This document shows, in pieces, positions 1 through 58,561 of a DNA stretch of 64,000 nucleotides; position 1 is the first letter of the stretch; each line of letters begins with the position of its first letter. Both the position numbers and the translations under genes were made by a program. Under the pieces are notes generated by a model, which was given only the letters and a program-made list of their open reading frames with translations, was not told the origin of the DNA and ran no database searches. The DNA comes from Struthio camelus. Taxonomy: Eukaryota; Chordata; Aves; Struthioniformes; Struthionidae. The stretch spans positions 24,102,997-24,166,996 of the forward strand of contig NC_090953.1 of the NCBI RefSeq assembly GCF_040807025.1. Reading direction: 5' to 3'.

Positions 1-3000
1 CAAGATTTGCTGCAAAGGATACGTGCTGTTCACAGGTCACGTACACAGAGGCGTGAGACTTACCTAAAACCTGCACGGAGTGGTTAAATGCCGGCGCTCA
101 GTCACGGACGTGACGCTTCTATTTACAATTTCAGGCATGTGAAGTTGGGGGCAGAGCCCTACAGCAAGGCGTGACCGAGCTTGTGCAAACCTCTAGGCTT
201 TCTCCGCAAAGCAAACGCGTAACGTGACCTTGATGTGTTGGGCGAGCGGCTCTAGAGAGCTGGGCCTCTAAGGCTGCACTGCCTCCTGACGCCCCTTGGT
301 CCTTGGCGCCTACCTCGGAAACGCCCCCCGGATGTCGCGCAGGACTCGGCGCGGCAGGTCGTGCTTGGCAGCCCGCGGCGCCCAGGCGTCGCTCACCGTC
401 TGCTGCGTGAGCTGCCGAGCGTGCAGCCCGCGGCGCCGGAGGCGAGCGGTCCTCTCCTGCCCAACGCCTCCGCCTTTCCAGCAAAAGCCTCCACGGCCAC
501 GGGAGCGGGAGGGAAGCAGCGGCCCCTAAAGCCAAAAAAGGATCCACGAGGCCGTTAGGATCCCTGCTGTTAGGCACGCCAACGACCTTCCCTTTTAGAC
601 CCGACCTCCCAGGGAAACAAGGTGCGGATCCCACTGGCTGCCTTTCCATCTTCTCCCCCATCTTCTCCCCTAGCAAATTTTAAATCAAGTCTGAAATGAG
701 GTGGAAGGCTACGGGGTGATTCAGTTCCCACCAATTTTGTGAGAAATTCAGCAGAGGAGGGAGCCCGAGGGCAAGGCAAGCTGTCCCAGCAGCCCTCCGC
801 GCCCTTGGGAGCAGCCAGCTCGCATGGCGGCAAGCGCGTTGTCCACCCATCCCTCGGCCACCCTGCTCCATCCCTGCTATGGCGTGACCAGCAGGGTCAC
901 GGGGAGATGGAGTTAATACTATGTGGGAAAAGGGACAATTAGAGGGGGAAAAAAAGTGACGTAAGTGAGGGGGAGCCAGACAACTCCTGTGGTGCTGCTC
1001 ACAGGGCAGCCGGCGTCAGGAAGCAGAGCACTGGGACGCAGACATCTCCAGACTCGCCCCACCGATGTGGGTCGATGGACCAGCAAGACCTAGAGCACGG
1101 GCCAAGGGATGCACACGTTCATGCCGGAGCGGTTCTTCTCCTGGTGAACCAGCCCTCGGGAGCAGGAGGCACTGCGCGCTCCCAGGTGGCGTCGACCGTG
1201 CGAGTCTCAGCAGAGGCAGGAGCTCCTCCGTTGCTTCTGCAAAGCGCCCTTGTTCCTCTGACGCCGTGCCGTCACCGCTAACCATACCCGGCCCGCCACC
1301 ACATCCTCCTGCCAGCAGGCGAAGCTTATTTTTGGAGCCCACCTTGTGCTGCAGAGAACAGAGCTGATCCCAAAAAAGGCCCTTCCCAAAGCAGCAGCTC
1401 CATCTCAGCATCATCTTCCTCCTCGTTCTCCTCTTCCTCCGATGCGGTTGCCAGCAAGGGAGAATGGCAACTGCAAAAAAAAAAAAAAAACCCACCACCA
1501 CTAAGCTCATCTGTGACTGATGCTTTAGGCTTATAAATTGCAGCTGTCCCATGGCAACGTGTCAAACGTATCGCGCACAAGTTGCTGCGTTCGCACCATT
1601 ACCCACATCGCAGTCCTACCCGTAGCCATCTGTTTGGAGCCGGGCCTCTCGACAGGTGGCTAGTGGGATGGCAAGAGGAATCATGAGCTTCTTAGGAGAT
1701 CTTACCGCATGGGATACACTGATTTTCTCCCAAATACCCTGCCACCTGCTTAGGAACAGTCCCACCAGGCGCTACCTGGTCTGCCCGACCGGAGCAAGGC
1801 GCCCACGCTAAACCCCGTCATGCTGACAAGTAGCCTCGGGACAGGTATTTGAGCTCGTGCAAACACGCTTCTCCAGCAGCTTTTTTTTAACCTTTAGCCT
1901 GTGGCTTGTTTGCGCTGTGCTGAAACCAGCCCTGAAGCAGGGCAGATGTCAGCAGAAAACTGCAGCACCCGCTTCCCTCCGCGCCGTCCCCGTCTCTCTC
2001 AGCTTTCTCTGGAGACCGCAGGTAGGAGTCCTGGGGGCTGCATCGTTTCCAAACCGCCGCTTCCCCCAAGCGCTGCAGCCCCGTTCCCGCGGAGGGGTCC
2101 AGCCGAAGGGTGACACGATGCTCCCCGTAGAGGGGCTGCTGCTCGCAGCTGCACAGTCCCCCCAGAGCACCCACCAACCCCGCTGCTCCTAGCACCCCGG
2201 GCTTGCTGGAGCAGCACATTGCCCCAGCACCCAGCCCCAGCAGCCACAAGTTCTGGCAAGGACCTCCAGGCGTGAGATTTCCAGCCTTCCTCCCACTCCT
2301 TGGAGCGACCCACTTCAGCCTTTCCCAAAAAACAGACGTGCCTTTTGCTGCCGGCAAGCTCAGGGCGGGTTTCCTCCCCGACGCATTTGCTCTCCAGGCT
2401 CAGCAGCCCCGACCCCCACCACAGCGTAACCCACTCGCATCGCAGGTTTTGCTGGGAGAACCAAATTGCTCAAGTGTTTTTTGTCCGTGAACTGTAGACC
2501 TGGAAGAGGAGACGTCACCGACTGACCGCTTGGCCCAGGAGGCCCCAGCCTGGCCCAGGTAGACCCCTGCCAGCTGGTTCGTCACACTCACAGACAGGTT
2601 TCCCCTCAGTGCTAAGCCTAAGTTTGCTTTTTTACAAATTAAGCTCTTTCTTGTCCCATTCCTGCTTTGCAAAAAACCCAAGTTCCCTTTCACGTGCTGG
2701 AAGGTGTCCATCCCTCTTCGGGCATCTCTTTTCTAGACTAGACCACCGCAGTCCCTTCACCCTTCCCTGGAGGCTGTGCTTTTTTAAAATCTCTGCTCTC
2801 TCCTGTTTCCTTCTGGATTTTCTCCAGTTTGACCGTGTCACGTCCAACATCCAAGACCAGGCACAAGATCTCAGCTGAGGGCCCATCGGCGTTGAGCAGA
2901 GCGCAGCCGCCACCTCCCACTTCAGTGGGGTCCCTCTTAACAACACCACCTTTCCTCTTCCTTAGGGGCTGCCCTGGCCAGTTTATCATCTTCTCCCACC

Positions 3001-3889
3001 CCCCCAAAAAAACTAGTTCTGCTCTCTAAGAGCGCATGGGAAGGAGGTTTCAGACTTTCCACTGGAACTGGCTCCCCCCCTCCCCACCACACTTCCCTAA
3101 AAGGGTAATTCAAACAACTGTAATTGTACATTATTTTCTTTCTGAATTGCCCCTCTGGATACTTTATCCTCTTTCAGCATAGCTCTGAGGAGTACAATCT
3201 TATCTTTCAGCTCCAGCAACGCTGACAATTTCCTATCTTCTGACACCTTCTGCTCATCACTACGTTAGGCCTTTGTTGTATGGTTGACTAAAGCAAAATT
3301 GCTTTTTGTTGCAATTTTTCTGCACCCTAACCCAGAAATGCCCAAAGAATCAGAGTCGCCTTTCACAAGGCTCATCTGTTGGCTGCTGTAAGAGTCGCCC
3401 CTGCTCCGTCTGAGGCTCCTCTAATTCTGTACCAGCCGTAATGTTTGCCAGCAATTAAGTCTCCCCTATTGACACTGTGCAGAGCTTTTGTAGGTGAGAT
3501 ACTAGAGATATTCAGCTGAGCCCATGGGCACTCCCCGCTGTCCCCTATTGTTTGTTTTCTCCTATTGAAAAAACTCTTCTGCAGAAATTGCTTTTCGGTA
3601 CTTGCATCCAGAAGCTTTTCCCAGCTCGCTCCGCAGCAGCTTCCTCGCTCGCTTTTGTCTAAGGAGCGAAAAGCTCTGAAGCTCAGACTTTTCCCCCTAC
3701 GATACACCACATCCCAAAACTCTCCCATGGGAGACATCCAGTCTGCCTTCTTCTCCCCATTTAGCCCAGCACCAGGCCTCAGCAGGTCACAGTACAGCCC
3801 AGCATGGTCCTAGCCCTCAATCCAGCTCCTGGGCCAAAGCCCAGTCCAGCAGCAGGGCAGGACCAGGCATAGGCTCACCTGCACAGCCC
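1..3889. other. Upstream flank, no gene recognised
   Basis: This GC-rich stretch has many short open frames on both strands, but none has the length, residue composition or splice-site context of a real exon. It contains a CpG-rich patch near the start (listed separately), pyrimidine-rich tracts (for example 1395-1440 and 2620-2830) and an A16-17 run near 1475. In mammals CD276 lies upstream of NPTN in divergent orientation; I could not recognise any part of it here. Low-complexity composition explains the long open frames. Confidence 0.5.
290..520. other. CpG-rich patch in upstream flank
   Basis: CG dinucleotides are dense here, in contrast to the adjoining sequence. Open frames cross it on both strands, as expected from GC-rich DNA lacking stop codons. 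It could be a CpG island of an unannotated transcript or part of a GC-rich isochore. I see no TATA box, no clear initiator and no recognisable protein. Confidence 0.45.
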
Positions 3890-3990
3890 AGACCAGGGCC
3901 CCAGGCCTGAGCTTAAATGGAGCCCTGGAGCAATGGGCAGAGGGTGTGGGGGGGGGTCCCAGGTGAGGCTGCTCAGGCCATTAAGGGCCC
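3890..3990 (-). repeat. GC-rich dispersed repeat, copy 1 (inverted)
   Basis: Read on the minus strand, this block runs from a TTAATGGCCTGAGC-like start through a CCTGGGACC motif and a C-rich run to CCATTTAAGCTCAG. The same order of motifs occurs on the plus strand at 5098-5190, with roughly 90 aligned bases. The two copies are therefore an inverted pair about 1.1 kb apart. Similarity fades beyond the block, although short GGGCTGTACTGTG-like words continue towards 3785. The class is unknown to me; an LTR or satellite-derived avian repeat is possible. Confidence 0.55.
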
Positions 3991-4569
3991 TGACACTTAG
4001 AAAAGTTTGGGGCTGGACCCACAATCCCTCCTTCCTCATGGTCACTATTTATTTTTGGCATCACGTTCCCAAGGGAGAAGGGAGCCTCAGGTTGCATCAA
4101 ATTGCTTTTGTTAAGCTGCTGCATCCCTAGTTAAAGTAAACGTGGCCTCTCCTCTGGAGATCCTCTGGCTCGGGCTCTGTCCTTCCCCCCTCTCCTTTGA
4201 CTCCGCGTTTTCTATGAGCTGCTGCCTTGTTGCACCCTGAAGGGTGCTGGTTCCCGCTGAATTGCTCTTAAAAAGGTTTCTTACCCAGTTTGCACCTGCG
4301 ACTGGGAGGGACGTCCTCCGTCCCCAAGCCAGCGCAGGCAGCCCCAGCTCAGAAAGCCTGATCCCGGCCCGAGGAAGCAACGGGAGCCGGGGATATTAAG
4401 GCTAGAAAAACCACACATCTAATCTGACCTCCTGCAGCACGCTGGAGGTTGAGCTGAGGGCAGGCTTAGCTAAGTGTATCGCTTACCGCACTGCACAGGC
4501 AGGCTGACACCTTTAATCTTGATTTGGCTGGTAAAGGCTGACCTGCAGGGGACGCTGAAAATCAGTATC
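3991..4569. other. Intergenic, nothing recognised
   Basis: I see no exon, RNA gene or repeat family that I can name in this stretch between the first repeat copy and the CpG island. It is moderately GC-rich, and its short frames show no conserved protein features. Confidence 0.4.
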
Positions 4570-5010
4570 TTTGCACGCGGGATACGTACAGTCGCCCGCC
4601 GCCCATCGCTGCAGGAGAGCTGGGCCGCCGTGGGCCGGGCTGCTTGCGAGCTCTGGGCTGATCTCCTGCCCGGCCTGTCCCCTCCGTCGGCCTCCGCATG
4701 ATCCAGGCCTTATTGGCTTCATTTCACTGCAATTACAGGCGTTTAGTCGAACGTATTGGCGTTTCTGCCCGGCTGGCTCCGCGCAGGCGGCTGCCGGCGG
4801 GCAGCGGGAGCGCCGCCCTCGCCGGCAGCCCGGCCGCAGCCCCGCGGAGCTGCGCTCGCGCGGGCGACGCTTCCCAAAGCGCTGCGCGGCGCAGGGCACC
4901 CGGCGGGCGACGCAAGTCAAGGGTTGGCCCGTCCTCTCCTTCTCAGCAGGCCCAGGGGATGCCCGACGGCGAGCAGGGCCAAACCCAGCCCTGGCGAGGA
5001 GGTGAGGGAC
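4570..5010. other. CpG island without an assigned gene
   Basis: CpG density is very high, especially at about 4750-4930, where CGCG and GGCGGGC words recur. Several overlapping frames stay open on both strands, which is expected from the composition. The island lies about 6.3 kb upstream of the NPTN start codon. It could be an alternative promoter, the promoter of a non-coding or neighbouring transcript, or simply GC-rich DNA. No start or splice signal decides between these. Confidence 0.5.
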
Positions 5011-5097
5011 CGCGCGGCTCCCTTCGCCTCCTGGGCAGCCTCTGCCTGCGGGCTCAGCACCTCTGCGGCAACACCAGCGCCCGGAGGGCGCTAACGG

Positions 5098-5430
5098 GCA
5101 TTAATAGCCCTGAGCTGCCTCCCCTGGGACCCCCACCCACCCCCTGCCCATGGCTCAGGAGCCCATTTAAGCTCAGCCTGGTCCTCTAGTCTCTTCTTGA
5201 GTTTTGCTGTAAGAGTGCTGGTCTCCAGCTTTGCTGTGGGTCCTACTGCTGCAGGCTCCCAACTCCTAGGCTGGCTTCCCAGCTTGACCTTGGACCTGTT
5301 TCATCGCTATGGACCTGGCTGATGATGCGGACTCTTGGCTGACCCTGGCTGCCTCCCCTGGTTTGCTTTGCTCAGGTACTGTGGGGCTGGACTGTGGCCA
5401 GCAAGACCCCTGCCCTGCTGCCCATGTTGT
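5098..5430 (+). repeat. GC-rich dispersed repeat, copy 2
   Basis: The first part, to about 5190, matches the reverse complement of 3890-3990, including the shared word CATTTAAGCTCAG. The rest (5190-5430) is a run of short CTGG/CTTGG-rich phrases that looks like the body of the same or a related element. It ends in GTACTGTGGGGCTGGACTGTGG, which resembles a phrase beyond copy 1. A 246-codon open frame covers 5309-6049 but reads as low-complexity sequence, so I do not call it a gene. Confidence 0.5.
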
Positions 5431-8244
5431 CCCCCCTTGGCTCCCCATCCCTCAGGGAGCAGCTAGCTCTCGCTGCTGCCTGACACAGCACCCCTGCTTT
5501 GTAGAGAGACCTCCACCATCAGTGGTTGGTGCCCTTTGCTCATTGCAAGGACCTCAGGCAAGCCTGATCTCCAGCTTAAAAACATCACAGATGGCTCTGG
5601 GGAAGAGCCTGAGGGATGAGGTGCCCCAGGTCACCGCGTGCAGGACAGAGAGCTGCAATGGAGAGCAGCTCCCCGGCACCCCCGTGCTTTTTACCTCCCA
5701 GGGAGATGCCGCGGCACTCGGCACGTCTGGGCAATGCGGAGGGCAACGGGCCGCCCTCGCTGCAGGAGCTGCCCCAGCCCGGCTCGCACCGCCGCACAGC
5801 CGGCCCTGCGCTAATCCATGGGTGCCACCTGCCGTCTGGTTTTGCCGGCATCATCCACAAATTCACCTTCAGGCAAATTGCTCCAGATGTTTGGGGTTTT
5901 CCCCCCTGCTTGCCCGTCACCCGGCCCCTCGCCGTGACCCGGGGTGGGAGAGAGCGAGGCCGGGCGCAGTCTGCCTTCGCCGGGATGGCAGGGCCGGGGC
6001 AGCTCGCGTGCGTTTGCTCCTGGAAATGAAGCTGTTGGACTCAGTTTAACCAAAAGTTGGGCGGGGGAAGAAAAACATTACCGTGTGAAGGAACCAGATG
6101 AAGAATTTGCAATTAAGAAAAACAATTTTTTTGGTTGGTTCAGAGAGAAGGCAAAAAAGCACTTTATTTTTTTCTTGTTCTTCCCCCTTTCCTGCAGAAA
6201 AATAAGTCGAGGTAAGAGACAGTTCAGGGTTTTTCTGGTATAACAAAGGCAATCCAAACATGCCAACGCTTCCTGTTTGAGCAGTTTTGTGTTTATATTG
6301 CACATCATTTTGACCAAAACTACACTTTCTGTCACAATGTTTGTTTTGCTTGAAAAGACATTTCTCCTCGGGAAAAAAAATAAGTTAAAACATTTTGACC
6401 AGTTCTGACAGGAACATTTGAACATGTAGGAGAACAGGGGGGCTGCTCGAAATAACCGAACTGCCATCACCGAGTGGAGTTGACGCGTGTAAAGCTAACT
6501 GTCTCCAAAAGAGGAAAGCACATCTACACCCATCTTCTCTAATTACTTTCCTGGGGTCTTTCCTCTCTTTCAGAAACACCATTTCTCTGCCTTTACAAGT
6601 TTTTTTATTCTCCTCATTCCTTAGAACATTTCTTTTTCCAGTTCAATCTTTTTTCCTCCTTTTAATTTCTTTCCTTTGGGATTTTCTCTTCCTCCTCTGT
6701 CTTTCCCCATGAATTTTGCAAAAACCTGTCCCCCTCACCTATTTTTTTCCTGTTGGCTTTTCCTCCAAGCTCCAATACTTCCATCAGCCAGCACCCGTTG
6801 ACTTCCTAGCTGTGATTTTTGGCGTGGCAGCGTTAGGAGATGCTGAATGCTGGTAGCCGGACACAGGGGAGGCTGCTGCAGCTCTGCGTGCCCAGGTCCA
6901 GCCAGCAGCGATGTCCCAACAGGCACGCGTGCGTACTGCACATACGTACACAGACAGAAAACACAGCACTCATGCAAACAGAAGCAGCACCAACAGCCTC
7001 CTCATCTTCTCTCTGGCTGATCAGGACGAAATCCTGTTGGTGGAAAATCTATACAACGCGGATTCCTCTAGCGATTGGTTTTAGACACTCGATCCAGTTG
7101 CTGGCACCCCAGACACGCGGGTTCTGGGACTTGTGGTCTGACTCCCAGGGCTGGTGCTTAGACCTCCAAACAGACACACACACGAGGAAGAGCGAGCCCC
7201 TCACTCAGAAAAATAGTTATAAATGGAGTTTAACAAAAAATGTAGTAAGACTGTGGTGATCAGCTGCAGGCCAGACAAGCGTACTGGCAGCCCCGTTTAC
7301 ACACGACTGGCCCTTTTTATCCCCTTTTCCCTTTTACTTTCTCATGCTTTTTCCTCCCCAAACCACCTTGGTGCCTGCCTTTCCCTGCCCTGGGTCCTTC
7401 TCCTAAGCATCCCGTTACAAGTTTTGCACAACCCCGAGCTGTTCTTCCCCCGCGTCCCGTCAGGAGTCGTTCCCCTGTGGCTGTAAGGCGAGTGGGAGAG
7501 CCACCTCTGTTGACCCACCAGGAGATGAGCGGGACGGCGAGCTGCAGAGCGGCACCCCTCCAGCACTCTGCAAGGCAAGCAACGGCCGCTGAGGCCGAGG
7601 AGCCCAGCAGCTCGAATCGGAGTCTGGCTAGCCTCACGTAATGTGTGTGTGTTGCATTACGTGTTTGTTAACTCATCTGTCTCTCTCCCCCGCACATGCA
7701 AAACAAACACAACATATATCTCGATCACGCATTTAGCAATGCAGTCTTAGCGTGCAGAGGCATTTTGGCTTGCAAGTACACCGTATGTGTGTCTGGCTAC
7801 AAGCTGATTTGAGTACAGATCTGTGTTTTCACTAGCTTGGCACCATCAAAGTATTAACCAATGTTATTCAGCATTTCTCAGCCCTGTAAGACCCCTGCAA
7901 TAGCTAAGTTCCCTGCTAGATGTCACGCAACGTTTCACACTCTACCCTACGTTTTCAACTTTTCAGTAACAGATTCAAAAGAAGGTGACTGCAAGTGAGA
8001 TCTCTAGCGGCAAAGCTTTCTTCAGGTGCCAAACTATATCAATAAATACACAGAAATAAATACACAGGTGTCTGTTAACCAGATAGAGTTGCAAGAAGAC
8101 GGGCTCAAAGACGATGCACACATAGGGGCGATGCCTCTGCTGCTCTACAATGCAGAAATAACTGAAACTGTTTCCTGAATTTTCTTCTTCTTTGCTTGTT
8201 TTTAAGTGTGAAATATTCTACGCCACTTTTGCTGAAGACCTGAG
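5431..8244. other. Intergenic, pyrimidine-rich stretches only
   Basis: No gene is recognised. Pyrimidine-rich DNA occurs at about 6595-6730 and 7310-7410. The remaining sequence is unique-looking and moderately GC-rich, with open frames that do not resemble known proteins. Confidence 0.4.
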
Positions 8245-8435
8245 AATAATCAAATGAAGGCATCCCAGGTGGTGAAAAGATGGGCTTTGACTGAGGGGGA
8301 GGAAATAAAGGGATTTTGAGTTACAGTATTTGGAAGTTTTGACATGTCCAACTTCCCCACCCACTCACAAGGCCAGGAATCACCAGCGCTGGGATCTGAA
8401 CCCACACCAGCAAAATCGTCGCCCATAAGGCCCAC
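8245..8435 (-). mobile_element. Possible old MIR-like SINE fragment
   Basis: On the minus strand a GTGGGTTCAGATCCCAG segment resembles the tRNA B box and following core of MIR-type SINEs. It is followed by CCTTGTGAGTGGGTGGGGAAGTTGG, where MIR has a CTGTGTGACCTTGGGCAAGTTAC-like phrase. Divergence is high, as expected for an ancient amniote element. This rests on remembered consensus words, not on an alignment. Confidence 0.35.
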
Positions 8436-10879
8436 ACTTCAAAGATTCAGTCTGGTGGAATTTGTAATAAAAACTGTTCTTTCCTCACTATCAAGCCATT
8501 ATGCTCAGTAAATATTACAGTGGGTCCAGGATTGGCAAATCCTGTTTTTCTACCCAGCAACTTCACTATAAGTACGATCTGTTGTAAGAGGAAAGGCTTT
8601 TGCAGATGAAAAGAGCAGGTTTTTATTCCTTACCAGCCACGGCAGCAGCGTATGGCAGAACACATCTTACTATCTATATATAGCCCGTGCACACTACAGG
8701 CCTGGTATTAACCCCATTGAAATCCCTCAAAAAACTCTTGAAGACAACAGCAGGCTTCAGATTGGGTCCGTCGCTGGCCCTCCTCTGTGGCAGGCCAGGG
8801 TAATCCTCCGCTTCGGTTCCTCACGTGCATTGGCAGGAGCTCTGTATCAACCATAGCCCGCAGGCGAGCTGAGTCTGCACTTCTTCATTAACGGCTCTGG
8901 GTAACCATCTCCTAGCAGAGCCTTCGAGGGAAGCCCCGGCGCCAGGGATCAGCGCTCCAGCTGGTCACAGCGCCTGGCAGGCACGTGCACCGGGGCGAAA
9001 CCAGCAGAAAGCGGGGCAGTGCATCTGGGGATTGCCCCCAGGGCAGAGCCAGAGAAACCTGGCAGATGGGTTATGCAATTGCGCAGAGAAGATCTAGCAA
9101 AACTGCAGTGTGCTGAACCGGTAACGGGAAAAAAAAAGCCTGCTAACTTCGGCCCAAGACTCTGGCAGGATGACTCATTGCGAGCTACCATGGTTACGAA
9201 ACAAGTATTACTGTGCAGATCCAAACCATGCTCAGAGGCAAGTGCATCACTAACTAGTTCCAAACTTGGAAAACATTCGCGTGTAGGTAAGGCCTAATAC
9301 TGAGTGGGTGTTTGCAAAAATGAGAGTTACAGCAAAATCCACTGGTGCTAACGTTTGGCAAGCAAAATAGCAGGCCAAAAGCAGAAGGAAGGACACCATC
9401 ACGTGAAGCCTTGCTTTCTGGTTCTTCTTGCCTATTCCTTCTGGTTTTCAAGTGCTACTGTCAGAAATGTTCCACAGCATCATAAATGAGGCGAAAAAGA
9501 GGATGTTTCTGCACCATGGCAAGAAAACAAATAGTAGTGTCACAGATGATTCAGCTGGCAAGAGCACTGAGTCATGGAAGCACACCATGGCACTTCCCAA
9601 GCGCAGGATACATGGCACAGTGGAATATCTGACGCGGATCAAATTTAGTACCGAGGCATCCTTGGAGAGCTAGGGACAACCCTGACTACATAAAGCACTA
9701 AACGCATGCCTAGCCACGTCTCCTGTGTGACCTCAGCCACTCGAAGCTGCAGCGGTAAGCCCATGGCCATCGCCAAAGTCCTGAAGCACTCAAGCAGCAA
9801 TTTCATCGGCCTCAACTGAGTAGCGGGGTTTTCATGGAAAAGGTGTGTCAGCTTCTCCTTTTCAGTCTGGTTTCTGAGACACACGGACACTAAAAGGACA
9901 CGGATTCTGCTCGCTAAGGATCCGCAGAGAATAACCAGGCCAGGCCTGGGAGAACGATCAGGGAGGTAAAGCCAAGCAGCCACCAGGAGCCTGCTAGGGA
10001 AGAGGGAGGGGAAGGCACAATTTGTGCAGCCGGTGCAGGCTGCGCCCTGGTCAAACAGGGTGAGAAGCTGTTACCCTTCTGGAGGCTACTACCACGGAGG
10101 TGAGCAGGTGCTGCATGCTCTTCCCCAGTCCACCGCGTTGCGGGTTCACTGACGCGGCCTTCAGGGCAGGGATGTCTGCAGACAAGGTAGAGAGCAGCAG
10201 AGAATTAAGACATTATTTTAACGGGATTTAATGGCAGGGAAGGTTTCCCTGCAAAGGGCAATACAGCTTCTAGCGGTGCTAGCACGCTCCCAGAGCCGCT
10301 TCTCCGGTTAGAGGAGAGGATAAGGAATATTAGACGCTCCTTGGACAACTACCGCAGGAGTCTGATCCTGTAGGGATTTCTAGATGGGAGCGGTGTTCCC
10401 AGCAGAAAGCAGAAAACGCGTTCTCGAGGGATTTTCCACTTCTGTGCTGGTGCCTCCCACAGTCTTCTGCGAATCTCGTCTCTCCCCGCCTCGGACGCTT
10501 GCTAGAGCGACGGGTTGGCGTTCGGCAGCGCGCTCCAACCGTTTGCGCCGTCCTGTGACTCAGAGCTGTCAGCAATCCGGCCTAAACGGCCAGCTAAACC
10601 GGGTTTACAACCGCCTGGGCTCGCCGGAGCGGTACAGAGGCAACCAGAGCGCAGGCCTGTCTGCCTTTTGCAGCCAGGGGAACGAAGAGGGGACTTAGGG
10701 GACCTGCCCAAATCGGGCGAGCCTAGAGGTGGGCGCAGCCAACGGGCGGCCGGTTCCCGCTTGGCCTGCGCCCGACTCTACTGCCCGCCCGGGGCAAGCT
10801 CCTCCGCGGCCTGGGCCTCAGCGCCCTGCCCTGGCAAAACACCCAGCCGCTGGGTATTTCTGCGGAGAGAGCGGTCTGC
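8436..10879. other. Intergenic, proximal NPTN upstream region
   Basis: I recognise no exon or RNA gene. CpG content rises from about 10,330 towards the NPTN promoter. A frame opening at 10,515 runs through into exon 1, but its upstream part is a compositional artefact of GC-rich promoter DNA: the conserved signal peptide starts at 11,277. Confidence 0.45.
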
Positions 10880-10956
10880 CGTGCTGCTGCGACGGCCGCC
10901 CACGGGGCCCGGCCACAAACGGGCTCCCCGCGGCGGGCAGCGCAGCGCAGCGGGGC

Positions 10957-11031
10957 CCGCCCGACCCCTCACCGCCCGACCCCTCACCGCCCGACCCCTC
11001 ACCGCCCCTCACCGCCCCTCACCGCCCCTCA
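10957..11031. repeat. C-rich minisatellite, G-quadruplex capable
   Basis: Three perfect 15-mers (CCGCCCGACCCCTCA) are followed by three perfect 10-mers (CCGCCCCTCA), which are the same unit lacking CGACC. The last four CCCC runs are separated by exactly six bases, so the minus strand can form a four-tetrad G-quadruplex and the plus strand an i-motif. It lies about 250 bp upstream of the start codon, near the expected transcription start. Confidence 0.9.
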
Positions 11032-11070
11032 GAGCCCCGCGGCGGCGCCCGCCCGGCCCCGCCCCGCCCC

Positions 11071-11078
11071 GTCACGTG
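11071..11078. promoter_or_regulatory. E-box GTCACGTG
   Basis: A palindromic CACGTG core preceded by GT matches the USF and TFEB/TFE3-type E-box. It sits in the core promoter between GC boxes. Binding is inferred from the motif alone. Confidence 0.5.
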
Positions 11079-11107
11079 CCGCCGCCGCCCCGCCCCCGCC
11101 CGCCAAG

Positions 11108-11138
11108 TCTCGCGAGAGCCGGCGGCCGCGTCGCGAGA
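11108..11138. promoter_or_regulatory. Two TCTCGCGAGA-type core promoter elements
   Basis: A perfect palindrome TCTCGCGAGA lies at 11,108-11,117, and a second TCGCGAGA at 11,131-11,138, spaced about two helical turns apart. This motif is a known element of TATA-less CpG island promoters and is bound by ZBTB33 (Kaiso) among others. It usually lies close to the transcription start, which helps to place that start here. Confidence 0.7.
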
Positions 11139-11276
11139 GCTGGCGCTGCGGTAGGAGGTCGGAGGCAGAAGGACGGAGCCGGAGCCGCCTCGCTCCCCGG
11201 TGCCTCCCCCGCCCGCCCGCCTCGCCCCCGCGGCGCCGGCCGGCCTGCCTGCCTGCCTGCCGCCCAACACAGGAGG

Positions 11277-58561
<47,285 letters not shown>

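Noticed and set aside
310-545. Minus-strand frame with a plausible exon look (...QQTVSDAWAPRAAKHDLP...) ending at a GAG|GTAGGC
   Set aside because: It has no clear pyrimidine tract or start, matches no protein I know, and GC-rich DNA readily gives such frames.
131-676. 181-codon open frame on the minus strand
   Set aside because: It lies in CpG-rich DNA, its protein is low-complexity Ala/Arg/Pro/Gly, and there are no splice or family features.
5309-6049. 246-codon open frame on the plus strand
   Set aside because: The first part is a dispersed repeat and the protein has no domain-like pattern; it is best explained by repeat and GC composition.
10515-11276. 254-codon N-terminal extension in frame with NPTN exon 1
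   Set aside because: It covers the minisatellite and core promoter, is Pro/Arg-rich, and would place the signal peptide internally. The family start is 11,277.
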